Source: Cyanobacteria bacterium SIG26
GTDB lineage: Bacteria > Cyanobacteriota > Vampirovibrionia > Gastranaerophilales > Gastranaerophilaceae
NCBI GenBank assembly: GCA_015152555.1
Contig: SUTS01000012.1
Span: forward strand, 18,417-82,416
Reading direction: 5' to 3'
DNA length: 64,000 bases
Both the position numbers and the translations under genes were made by a program. Positions 43,783 through 51,396 of this stretch are shown piece by piece. The notes under the pieces are model-generated. The model was not told the origin of the DNA. It did not search any database and saw only the letters and a program-made list of their open reading frames with translations. How positions within the stretch are numbered: position 1 is the stretch's first letter; each line of letters opens with the position of its first letter.

Positions 43783-44229
43783 ATGGATAAAAAAGTTATT
43801 ACAGTAAACAGAAAAGCGTTTCACGACTACAGTATTTCTGAAAAATATGTGGCCGGTATTGTTTTGACCGGAACAGAAATTAAATCTATTCGTAAAAATG
43901 CAATTAATTTAAAAGACAGTTTTTGTAAAATTGAAGATAATGAAATTTTTTTATATAATTGTCACATTTCACCTTATGAACAAGGCAACAGGTATAATCA
44001 TAAGGCCGAAAGAGTCAGAAAACTTTTATTGACTAAAAAAGAAATTCTGAAAATGCATTCTAAAATAAAAAAAGACGGTTATACTATTGTTCCCTTGGAA
44101 GTGTTTATTATAAAAGGATTTGCAAAGGTTGAAATTGGTTTAGCAAAAGGTAAAAAACTTCATGATAAACGTGAAGATATTGCTAAAAAAGATCAGAAGC
44201 GTGAAATGGATAGAGCTTCAAAATATTAA
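43783..44229 (+). CDS. smpB: SsrA-binding protein
   Basis: Partner of tmRNA in trans-translation rescue of stalled ribosomes. The 148 residues carry the hallmark start NRKAFHDYSISEKYVAGIVLTGTEIKSIR, here seen in pieces: FHDYSISEKY, AGIVLTGTEIKS, LYNCHISPYEQGN and the basic C-terminal tail KKLHDKREDIAKKDQKREMDR. The C-terminal tail, which enters the ribosomal A site and mRNA channel, is intact. The tmRNA gene itself is not in the window. It directly abuts the convergent gene starting at 44230. Confidence 0.96.
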   Translation: MDKKVITVNRKAFHDYSISEKYVAGIVLTGTEIKSIRKNAINLKDSFCKIEDNEIFLYNCHISPYEQGNRYNHKAERVRKLLLTKKEILKMHSKIKKDGYTIVPLEVFIIKGFAKVEIGLAKGKKLHDKREDIAKKDQKREMDRASKY

Positions 44230-44595
44230 TTATTTGTTATTTAGCAAATTCAGAATGTTTTGAATAAAACTAATTTTATCTTTTTGCATGTAGTTTATGT
44301 GTTGATAATTTTTAGTACTTAATTTCCTATCAAAATACGCACCAATCATCTCAGATTGTTCTTTTTTACTATATTCATTCCAGTATGGTGTGTTTTTTAT
44401 TTTAGAAATTAGGCGAGTTTCTAAATCTTCCAATTTTGCAACAGAATCAAAATTTTTGGCTTGAAGTGGTTTGTCAAAAGCAGAAGGCTTTGAGGTGTAT
44501 TTAAATTTTTGGTCCTCAAGTGTTTCATTTTCCATAAAATTTTGGAATATGTCTCTTTTTTCTAAGTTCTGTCTAAATCTGTCTGCTAATCCCAT
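44230..44595 (-). CDS. Hypothetical 121-residue protein
   Basis: Unrecognised small, charged, helical protein starting MGLADRFRQNLEKRDIFQN and ending FIQNILNLLNNK. No membrane segment, signal or metal motif. It follows the CpaE-like ATPase gene with an 8-nt gap, so it is almost certainly co-transcribed with it and may be its functional partner. TTTGAGAGGAGA-like sequence before the ATG (AGGAGAGAAA on the minus strand) is a good ribosome site. Confidence 0.75.
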   Translation of the reverse strand: MGLADRFRQNLEKRDIFQNFMENETLEDQKFKYTSKPSAFDKPLQAKNFDSVAKLEDLETRLISKIKNTPYWNEYSKKEQSEMIGAYFDRKLSTKNYQHINYMQKDKISFIQNILNLLNNK

Positions 44596-44603
44596 TTTCT
44601 CTC

Positions 44604-45779
44604 CTATTTGTTAAAAAGATTTTCGAATTTTTTTACAATGTTTTGTTTGTATAAATTATCTGAAATATTTTGCGCTAAATCTTTATAGCTTTGGGCTACA
44701 TTTGTTGTGCTGTTTAAAATACTTACCGGCACTCCTTTGTTTATTGCTGACATAATTGCAAAATAATTGTTCGGGATTTTCCAGTAAATATCTTTTGATA
44801 AAAGTTTTTCAATATCATCTTCTTTGATTTCGTCGTTTTCCATATAGCGGTTTATTATGATTTTTGTTTTGTCTTTATCATAGCCAAGTTTCTCAAATAA
44901 TTCTAAGCAGCGTTGAGTATTTCTTAATGCCGGTAAATTTGCAACTGAAACTAATAATATTAAATCAGAATTATCAAGAGCTGCGATGTTTTTACCTTCA
45001 AAGCTGGCTTCGGCATCGACTATAATATAAGAAAACGTTTCTTTCAATATATTAAATAGTTTTGTGATATGTTTTGGTTGTATGTTGTCAGCTTGTTTAA
45101 AGTATGGTGGGTCTGCTAAAACATACAGGCTTGAATTTTTATATCTTTCCAGTGTGCTAAGTAAAAATGTATCATTTATTTTTTCAAGATTTTCAAGCAT
45201 ATATGATATATTAAATGAAGGTTTTAAATCTAAAAATGTTGTAATATCGCCCATTTGGAAGTTTAAATCAATGAGGGCTACATTTTCTTTCGTAATTTTT
45301 GATAATTCGATTGCTAAATTAGACGCAAGTGAAGTCTTTCCGATTCCTCCTTTATTTGAGAATACTGAAATAATCTTACATTTACTGTGTTTTTCCGGTT
45401 CTTTAAATTGTGTTAATATTTTTTTTATCGATTCAAGAAGTTCATTTTTAATTACTGGCAATGGTACAAATTCTTTTGCGCCAGCTCTCATTATTTTGAT
45501 AATTAAATCAACTGAAGGATTGTCTGATAGTGCTAAAATTTTACAGTTTGGGCAGTTGTTTGCAACTTTTAACATTAAATCAAGTTTTTCTGTCTCTCTA
45601 TCTGATATATCCACAATGAATAAGGATTTGTTTTGGGTTTGGGATAAATGATTGAAAATTCGCTCAAAATTGTTTGTTTCGTCTTGTAAAATTACACCTT
45701 CGATTTCGCTGATGAATAATTTTAAGACTTCAGCGGTTGAATAATTATCGGATAAAATGATTGTTGATATATTTTGCAT
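44604..45779 (-). CDS. CpaE-like ATPase: receiver-like domain plus MinD/ParA domain
   Basis: 391 residues from the Met at 45779, chosen because AAAAGGA sits 6 nt before it. The N-terminal ~125 residues look like a degenerate response-regulator fold (SLFIVDISD as the acidic strand end, ALSDNPS, REFVPLP-like KEFVPLPV). The C-terminal domain has the deviant Walker A KGGIGKTS (143-150), ALIDLNFQMGD and IIVDAEASFEGKN. This combination is that of CpaE/TadZ, which positions Tad pilus machinery at the pole. No tad genes are nearby, so it may instead position another complex. Followed by a small partner gene candidate. Confidence 0.85.
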   Translation of the reverse strand: MQNISTIILSDNYSTAEVLKLFISEIEGVILQDETNNFERIFNHLSQTQNKSLFIVDISDRETEKLDLMLKVANNCPNCKILALSDNPSVDLIIKIMRAGAKEFVPLPVIKNELLESIKKILTQFKEPEKHSKCKIISVFSNKGGIGKTSLASNLAIELSKITKENVALIDLNFQMGDITTFLDLKPSFNISYMLENLEKINDTFLLSTLERYKNSSLYVLADPPYFKQADNIQPKHITKLFNILKETFSYIIVDAEASFEGKNIAALDNSDLILLVSVANLPALRNTQRCLELFEKLGYDKDKTKIIINRYMENDEIKEDDIEKLLSKDIYWKIPNNYFAIMSAINKGVPVSILNSTTNVAQSYKDLAQNISDNLYKQNIVKKFENLFNK

Positions 45780-45847
45780 ACACATTCCTTTTCAATATAG
45801 TATACCATGTCGGAATGGGTTGTGCAATTTATTAACAAAAATCCAAA

Positions 45848-46026
45848 TAAAAAAGCCCTGTATGAGCGGATTTTGTTACCTGCTGTTGCTCGCAGGTGGG
45901 TGAGAACCTAGACTAATCCGTTTCCCGCTGGCGACATAAATATCGGCGGGTATACTTCAATGCCTGAGAGTTAACTCTCCCTATTTATAAAAATGTAGGA
46001 ACAAAATTAACACCCATACAGAGCTT
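45848..46026 (-). ncRNA. ssrS: Probable 6S RNA
   Basis: The ~180-nt minus-strand transcript begins AGCTCTGTATGGGTG and ends CGCTCATACAGGGCT followed by TTTTTTATTT, giving a ~16-bp closing stem with a U-tract. Inside it, TTTTGTT pairs with AACAAAA, then a central bubble carries side hairpins (CCTA/TAGG on the 5' side, ACCTGC/GCAGGT on the 3' side). An apical hairpin CCCGC...GCGGG caps the rod. Size, long-rod shape with a central bubble, and intergenic position fit 6S RNA, which sequesters housekeeping RNA polymerase. The call rests on hand-drawn pairing; no covariance test was possible. Confidence 0.6.
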
Positions 46027-46106
46027 AATATATTCTAACATATTTTTATTGTTCTTGTAAATACTTAACCTGCCAATTTGTTTATAATGTTATATAGTTT
46101 GATGTT

Positions 46107-48227
46107 TTAGTATTTTCTTGAGCCGTTAAGTGTATTTATAATAAATTCTTCAGCCTTGTTTGAGTTTGCTAAAACTTCTTCCGCAGCAGTCATATCCGGA
46201 TCTTGGATGATAACAGGATCTGTTGATGGTATGTAAGTCCTTAACGGTTCGCCTGTTTCAGGATCGTTTTCGGGCGGAAGTTCTTTTTCTGCCGGTTGTT
46301 GAGGTTTATATTCACCATTAATTGTTTGTTTTATTAAATTTGTATCTTGATAATCGTTAGGGTTTTTGTGTTGTGGTTTCTCTGCAGCATCTACCGGTTT
46401 GGTTTGATTTGGTTGTTGCGGATTTTCCGGATTAGTTTGAGCCGTTGCTGCATCTTGAGACTTAGTTTCCTCAGGTGTTTCTTCATCCAAAACTGATTTT
46501 GTCGGTCTGCCAAAGATTGCGTGAGCACCTTTTGTAGCGAGTTTTGCAATGAATGGAGAAACCATCATAATTGGAATTAATATACGCATTGGAACACCTA
46601 AAATATTTCCATTTGCAAATTTTCTCAAGAAATTCAAATTGAATTTACTAGGTGATTTATACGAACTAACACGTTCATTACCCATATTTATAAATCTACC
46701 TATTTTGTTGAACAATTTTGTGATTGGATTTTTAATATTCTTAGTTCCGAGTTTTTGATTTAACTGTTCTAGAGCACGCTTATATGTTGCTTTATCAGCG
46801 TATTTACCTGCTGCGTTACGTTTATTGAACGTTTCTAAAGCTTTTAAATATTCTTTTTTACCTTTCGCATCTAACCCAGCATATTTGAAACCACCAATTT
46901 TATGTGTAGCCCAAATACCAGCTGGCATTGCTAAGAAGTATGAAAAGTCATTAACTAATCTTTCAGCTAAAGTTTTACCTTTTTCCCCTTTTGGAGCTTT
47001 AATAGTATGCTTTAACATATCTGCAAAGATAAAAGCTTGCATCAATACGGCAATTTTACCACCGGCAAATCTGTTAGTACCACCTTCAGCTAACCAGCCT
47101 AAGGCTTTTGGTAAGAATCTACCCAATCCAGTTTTATTACCCTTACCAAGAGTCGCTAAATATTTATTGTAATATTCAGTAAACCCAGCGGTACGACCAA
47201 GAAAATGACTTTTTAATTTTCCAAAGAAACCAGTGCCACGCCAAATTGAAACTTTGAATTCTGGATGTTTTTCAACAATATGTTTCAAATGTTTCATTAC
47301 CTTATCAGGATTATCCATGAATTTGCCTTTTAAAGCTTCAAATTCAGCTTTTGATTTGAAACCTAAAGCTTTAAGTTTCAAATGTTCAGCATATTGCTGT
47401 AATCCTGCAAAGCCTTTATTTTTATAAATACGCTTAACAACTTTTGAATCAGCACCAAGCAAGCTTAATTCTTTTTGTTGCAAAGCTAACGCTTTAGCTC
47501 GATAAGGTTTACCTTTCATTTTTGCAGCGAAAGCATCTATATCAGCTTGTTTCATTCCGTATTGCTCTAAAGCTTGGAAGATATTTTTATGACCGGTAGG
47601 AATACCTGCCACTGCAGAAGTTCTATTTGCAATAGGTTTTAAGAATTCTTCAAAAATCTGTTGAGTATCTTGAGCCAAGAAACCATGCAACCCTTTACCT
47701 GGAACTTTTGCAAAAGTCCATTCTGGGCTTGTTGAATGATTTCTTAATGAATACAAGAATTTACTATTTTTTGACCATTTATGTAATTGAATATTTGTTC
47801 TTCTAATAAAATTATTTATTGCCTTACCAATAGGATTTTTTGTAGCAAAATTATCACCCCAAGCTCCTAATTTACCAAGAATTGATTTATCATAAAAATC
47901 TTTAGCTTTAAATGGTTTACCGGCTTCAGGCTTGAAGGAACCAGCACACATTGGATTAAATTTATCCATGAGTTGGGATAAAGCATACCAAGTACCTGCT
48001 GTTAAACCTAAAGTTAATGCAGGGTTTTCTTGCTCTTCTGATTGTGATGCTTTTACTCTGTTCGAAATGTAGTTATTATCAACTGATTGTTTGAAGGTAT
48101 CCGAAGTCGCTCCTTGCATAGCCGGAGTTGTTGTGGCAATCGGTTGTGGGGTAACCCCATTAAATGTAATGTGCTTTTTATTCTGCAAACTTGGTATATT
48201 TACAGTATTAATAGACTGATTAGACAT
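46107..48227 (-). CDS. Large orphan membrane-associated protein with ITFNG motif (706 residues)
   Basis: Not recognised. The N-terminal ~70 residues are Asn/Gln/Thr-rich with ITFNG at 20-24 (after LQNKKH). The central ~450 residues are Lys/Gly/Ala-rich helices with many phenylalanine and glycine residues. Two or three hydrophobic segments (NRFAGGKIAVLMQAFIFADM, FSYFLAMPAGIWATHKIG, MRILIPIMMVSPFIAKLA) suggest membrane insertion. The last ~130 residues are Pro/Gln/Glu-rich and probably disordered. No signal peptide is seen, so localisation through a non-Sec route or from the cytoplasmic side is open. It appears monocistronic. Confidence 0.82.
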   Translation of the reverse strand: MSNQSINTVNIPSLQNKKHITFNGVTPQPIATTTPAMQGATSDTFKQSVDNNYISNRVKASQSEEQENPALTLGLTAGTWYALSQLMDKFNPMCAGSFKPEAGKPFKAKDFYDKSILGKLGAWGDNFATKNPIGKAINNFIRRTNIQLHKWSKNSKFLYSLRNHSTSPEWTFAKVPGKGLHGFLAQDTQQIFEEFLKPIANRTSAVAGIPTGHKNIFQALEQYGMKQADIDAFAAKMKGKPYRAKALALQQKELSLLGADSKVVKRIYKNKGFAGLQQYAEHLKLKALGFKSKAEFEALKGKFMDNPDKVMKHLKHIVEKHPEFKVSIWRGTGFFGKLKSHFLGRTAGFTEYYNKYLATLGKGNKTGLGRFLPKALGWLAEGGTNRFAGGKIAVLMQAFIFADMLKHTIKAPKGEKGKTLAERLVNDFSYFLAMPAGIWATHKIGGFKYAGLDAKGKKEYLKALETFNKRNAAGKYADKATYKRALEQLNQKLGTKNIKNPITKLFNKIGRFINMGNERVSSYKSPSKFNLNFLRKFANGNILGVPMRILIPIMMVSPFIAKLATKGAHAIFGRPTKSVLDEETPEETKSQDAATAQTNPENPQQPNQTKPVDAAEKPQHKNPNDYQDTNLIKQTINGEYKPQQPAEKELPPENDPETGEPLRTYIPSTDPVIIQDPDMTAAEEVLANSNKAEEFIINTLNGSRKY

Positions 48228-48361
48228 GTAGCATTCCTTATTCCCTACAATTATATAAAAACATATTATCTGAAATTTTTGCTAGTAGATAGTGTTTAAT
48301 AGCTGTAAATGTAAAGTTATGTAACAAATGTTGTCCTTTTTTGAAATATTTACTCGTGTAT

Positions 48362-48385
48362 ATACTTTATATATACATAAGAGAG
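48362..48385 (+). promoter_or_regulatory. Shared AT-rich upstream element before the 57-residue gene
   Basis: ATACTTTATATATACATAAG begins 49 nt before the start codon and matches the elements at 39211, 48725 and 38779 (minus). Confidence 0.5.
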
Positions 48386-48410
48386 ATTTAAATAAGAGAG
48401 AGTAAAAATT

Positions 48411-48584
48411 ATGGCATTAGCAAATTTAAAAAATTTAGACAAAAAATTACAAGATATATATAAGGATCAAGTAACTGCTACGGTTGCTGCATCGGTTGAA
48501 CCATTTGTTGATAAATCGGATTTGTTATTTGAACAGATGAATTTCATTGCAGCATATAATAAGCAATTGTTACACATCGCATAA
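48411..48584 (+). CDS. Small hypothetical protein (57 residues)
   Basis: ORF starting MALANLKNLDKKLQDIYK and ending YNKQLLHIA. It is a helical, soluble peptide with a central Ala/Thr/Val segment (TATVAASVEPFV). A purine-rich AGAGAG region lies ~10 nt before the ATG. It has its own upstream element 49 nt away and a terminator 55 nt after the stop, making a self-contained transcription unit. No homology recognised. Confidence 0.65.
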   Translation: MALANLKNLDKKLQDIYKDQVTATVAASVEPFVDKSDLLFEQMNFIAAYNKQLLHIA

Positions 48585-48639
48585 AAGTTTTTTTATTCAT
48601 ATTTAACTCCAATTTAATTTTTCCCCTACAAATTTTGTC

Positions 48640-48672
48640 CCTGATTTCTTTCCTGAAGTCAGGTTTTTTTTT
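48640..48672 (+). terminator. Terminator after the 57-residue gene
   Basis: CCTGATTTC-TTTCCT-GAAGTCAGG gives a 9-bp stem with one wobble, followed by nine T. Textbook rho-independent form. Confidence 0.75.
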
Positions 48673-48724
48673 GTTAATTATTGTAAACTATATGTAGAAA
48701 TTCTAGCAATTATTCACGTTATAT

Positions 48725-48745
48725 ATATTTTATATATATGTGAAG
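48725..48745 (+). promoter_or_regulatory. Shared AT-rich upstream element before the 92-residue repeat gene
   Basis: ATATTTTATATATATGTGAA begins 46 nt before the start codon. One transition separates its first twelve bases from the other copies. Confidence 0.45.
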
Positions 48746-48770
48746 TTAAGATTTTAAGAAAGGAATAAAT

Positions 48771-49049
48771 ATGGGACTAGCAGTAGATAACTCTTCAAAT
48801 GAACCTTCTAAAAAGCCTTCAAACAATAATAGTGTAAAAATCGATAACAAGCCTATAGTTATATCTTGGGAAGAGTATTTTGAAGAAAAAAGAATAGAAA
48901 CTCTAAATCTTAATGATTATAGTGAGCTTGGTCCGGTTAAGAAATCAGAACCGAAAAAACAAACTCCAAAAGTCATAACATGGGAGCAATATTTTGAAGA
49001 AAAAGAAGTTGAAACTCTGAATTTAAATGATTATGAGGAATTTAAATAA
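48771..49049 (+). CDS. Small protein with two tandem WExYFEEK-ETLNLNDY repeats
   Basis: 92 residues, starting MGLAVDNSSNEPSKKPSNNN. Two near-identical ~23-residue repeats are visible: ISWEEYFEEKRIETLNLNDY (about 31-50) and ITWEQYFEEKEVETLNLNDY (about 69-88), joined by a Lys/Pro/Ser linker. The repeat is strongly acidic and aromatic, with the look of a short linear binding module that folds on a partner. AGAAAGGAATAA gives a strong ribosome site. It is bounded by the shared upstream element and a strong terminator, so it is monocistronic. I do not know the family. Confidence 0.78.
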   Translation: MGLAVDNSSNEPSKKPSNNNSVKIDNKPIVISWEEYFEEKRIETLNLNDYSELGPVKKSEPKKQTPKVITWEQYFEEKEVETLNLNDYEEFK

Positions 49050-49065
49050 TATTAATTATAAGACT

Positions 49066-49097
49066 AAAAATCGCACTTTATAAGTGCGATTTTTTTA
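49066..49097 (+). terminator. Terminator after the tandem-repeat protein gene
   Basis: AAAAATCGCACTT-TAT-AAGTGCGATTTTT is a perfect 13-bp stem with a 3-nt loop and a T-tract. Confidence 0.8.
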
Positions 49098-49120
49098 TTG
49101 TGTATATTTTCTGTTTGGGG

Positions 49121-49126
49121 TATAAT
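49121..49126 (+). promoter_or_regulatory. -10 box and leader of pnp
   Basis: A perfect TATAAT at 49121 lies 65 nt before the pnp ATG, with a weak TTGTGT 17 nt upstream. The leader between them holds a GCGCA-GGAGAG-TGCGC hairpin (about 49157-49172). In other bacteria a structured pnp leader mediates autoregulation by PNPase, so a similar role is plausible but unproven here. Confidence 0.5.
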
Positions 49127-49190
49127 GTTTGTGTAAATGGAAGTGTATAACTAAAGGCGCAGGAGAGTGCGCAGAAAGAAAAGGTAATTT

Positions 49191-51329
49191 ATGAAACCTG
49201 AAACAAAAAGCTTTCAAATAGAAATCGGTGGAAAAACCGTTACTATTGAAACTGGAAAGTATGCACAATCAACTAATGGTTCGGTTACAGTAAGATGTGG
49301 AGATACAATGTTATTTGTTCATTGTGTTGTATCTAAAGAACCTCGTGTTGGGATTGATTTCTTCCCATTGTTGATTGATTATGAAGAAAGAATGTCATCA
49401 ATTGGTCGTATTCCTGGCGGTTATAACCGTTCAGAAGGTAAAGCAAGTGATAAAGCTATCCTTGTTTCTCGTCTAATTGATAGACCAATTAGACCTTTAT
49501 TTCCTAAAGGGTATAGAAACGATATCCAAATCGTTGCTCAATTGTTTAGTTATGACCAAGAAAATCAACCTGATACATTGGCTATGTTAGGTGCATCTTG
49601 TGCTTTGATGCTGACTGGTGCTCCTTTTGAAGGTCCAATTGGTGCGGTTCGAGTTTCTCGTGATGCTGAGGGTAATATGATTGCTAACCCTACTCACCGT
49701 CAGGCTAAAGAATCAGACCTAGATATCGTCGTTGCGGGTACTCACGATTCAGTTATCATGGTTGAAGCTGGTTGTAAGTTTGTTACTGAAGACGATATTA
49801 TGGCTGCTGTTGAGTTTGCACAAGTTGAAATTAAAAAACAATGCGAAGCTCAAGTTGAGTTTGCTAAAGCTTGCGAGGTTGAAGTTGAACAGTTTGTCAA
49901 CCCTTATGACACAACAGAATTGAAAAATATTATCAATGAAACAGCTGGAGCTATGATTTTTGATGCTTATCATAATTTTGATAGAGCTTACCGTCAAGAA
50001 AAATTAGAAGAAGCTAAAAATTTAGTTAAAGAAAAAATTGATGCATTAGCTGATGATCATTACATTAAACAAATCATCGAAGAAACTGGTATTGATTTTG
50101 TAGCTGAAGAATTCAAAAACGCTGAAAAGAAAATCATGAGAACTATGATTTTAGATGAAGGCGTTAGAGCTGACGGCAGAAAACCAACTGAAGTTCGTCC
50201 AATCTGGTGTGAAGTTGGTGTTATTCCTAGAGCTCACGGTTCTGCTGTATTTACAAGAGGTCAAACTCAAGTTCTTTCAGTTGCAACATTAGCTGGCCCT
50301 GCAATGAAGCAAGAATTGGATGGTGTTGATCCTGAAACTGAAAAAACTTATATGCATAAATATATCTTCCCTGGGTTCTCTGTTGGTGAAGTTAAACCTC
50401 TAAGAGGTCCAGGTAGACGTGAAGTTGGTCACGGTAATTTGGCAGAACGTGCTAATGTTCCTGCGTTACCTTCTCAAGAAGAATTTGGTTATACAATTCG
50501 TGTAACTTCTGATGTGTTAGAATCAAATGGTTCTACTTCTATGGCTTCAACTTGCGGTTCTTCAATGGCTTTGATGAACGCAGGGGTTCCTGTTAAATCT
50601 ATGATTGGCGGTGTTGCTATGGGTATGATTACTGAAGAAGGTAAAGAACCGGTTGTATTAACTGATATTCAAGGTATTGAAGATTTCTTGGGTGATATGG
50701 ACTTTAAAGTTACAGGTAATGACACTGGTATCACAGCATTACAAATGGATATGAAAGCTAAAGGTATTGCAAATGATACATTACGTCGTGCTTTGGCTCA
50801 AGCTAAAGAAGGTAGATTACATATCTTAGGTAAAATGAGAGAAGCAATTACTGAACCTGGACCAATGTCTCCATTTGCACCAAGTATTTCAACAATGACT
50901 ATTCCAACTGAAGATATCGGAACAGTTATCGGGCCTGGTGGTAAACAAATTAGAGCTATCATAGATGCTTCTGGTGCTGAAATCGATATCCAAGATTCAG
51001 GTGTTGTAACTATTACTTCTAATGATCAAGAAGGGGCGCAAATCGCTATTAAGATGATTAGAGATTTAACTTTCAAACCTGAAGTTGGTATGGTAATAAA
51101 AGGTAAAGTAGTAAGAATTATCCCTATCGGTGCTTTTGTCGAATTAGGCGGAGGTAAAGATGGTATGGTTCACATTTCTCAAGTGTGCAACGAAAGAATT
51201 GATACTATTGAACCTCATTTATCTATCGGTCAAGAAGTTGTTGTTAAAGTTATTAAAATCGACGAAAAAGGTCGTGTAAACTTGACTATCAAAGGTGTGA
51301 CTGAAGAAGATAAAGCAAATATTCAATAA
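49191..51329 (+). CDS. pnp: Polyribonucleotide nucleotidyltransferase
   Basis: Trimeric 3'-5' phosphorolytic exoribonuclease, key to mRNA decay. The 712 residues run in canonical order. The first RNase PH domain contains RIPGGYNRSEGKASDKAILVSRL in pieces (RIPGGYNRSEGK, LIDRPIRPLFP). A helical linker follows. The second RNase PH domain has DEGVRADGRKP, FTRGQTQVLS and the active-site LTDIQGIEDFLGDMDFKV. The KH domain has DIGTVIGPGGKQIRAI, and a final S1 domain has GAFVELGGGKDGMVHISQV. AAAAGGTAATTT precedes the ATG. It carries its own promoter and terminator. Confidence 0.97.
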   Translation: MKPETKSFQIEIGGKTVTIETGKYAQSTNGSVTVRCGDTMLFVHCVVSKEPRVGIDFFPLLIDYEERMSSIGRIPGGYNRSEGKASDKAILVSRLIDRPIRPLFPKGYRNDIQIVAQLFSYDQENQPDTLAMLGASCALMLTGAPFEGPIGAVRVSRDAEGNMIANPTHRQAKESDLDIVVAGTHDSVIMVEAGCKFVTEDDIMAAVEFAQVEIKKQCEAQVEFAKACEVEVEQFVNPYDTTELKNIINETAGAMIFDAYHNFDRAYRQEKLEEAKNLVKEKIDALADDHYIKQIIEETGIDFVAEEFKNAEKKIMRTMILDEGVRADGRKPTEVRPIWCEVGVIPRAHGSAVFTRGQTQVLSVATLAGPAMKQELDGVDPETEKTYMHKYIFPGFSVGEVKPLRGPGRREVGHGNLAERANVPALPSQEEFGYTIRVTSDVLESNGSTSMASTCGSSMALMNAGVPVKSMIGGVAMGMITEEGKEPVVLTDIQGIEDFLGDMDFKVTGNDTGITALQMDMKAKGIANDTLRRALAQAKEGRLHILGKMREAITEPGPMSPFAPSISTMTIPTEDIGTVIGPGGKQIRAIIDASGAEIDIQDSGVVTITSNDQEGAQIAIKMIRDLTFKPEVGMVIKGKVVRIIPIGAFVELGGGKDGMVHISQVCNERIDTIEPHLSIGQEVVVKVIKIDEKGRVNLTIKGVTEEDKANIQ

Positions 51330-51351
51330 TTAAAGTATTTGTAATAAATTA

Positions 51352-51387
51352 AAAGCGGCGGAGCTAGTCAGCTCTGCCGCTTTGTTT
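51352..51387 (+). terminator. Terminator after pnp
   Basis: AAAGCGGCGGAGCT-AGTC-AGCTCTGCCGCTTT forms a 14-bp stem with one wobble, followed by GTTT. It sits between convergent genes and may serve both. Confidence 0.75.
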
Positions 51388-51396
51388 AATATGTTT

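Noticed and set aside
45064..45651. 195-residue ORF antisense to the CpaE-like gene
   Set aside because: It is the complementary-frame shadow of a clear ATPase gene, with Phe/Ser-rich composition and no ribosome site.
45848..46026. Glycine riboswitch on the plus strand
   Set aside because: Words such as GCCTGAGAG suggested it, but there is no plus-strand gene downstream in sense orientation and the minus-strand fold with terminator is far better.
46825..47172. 115-residue ORF antisense to the 706-residue orphan
   Set aside because: Shadow frame of a Lys-rich protein; composition (Pro/Leu/Ala) reflects the reverse complement.
48362..48385. Ordinary sigma-70 promoter before the 57-residue gene
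   Set aside because: TTGAAA at 48341 and TATACT at 48361 are spaced by only 14 nt, so the shared AT-rich element explains the region better.
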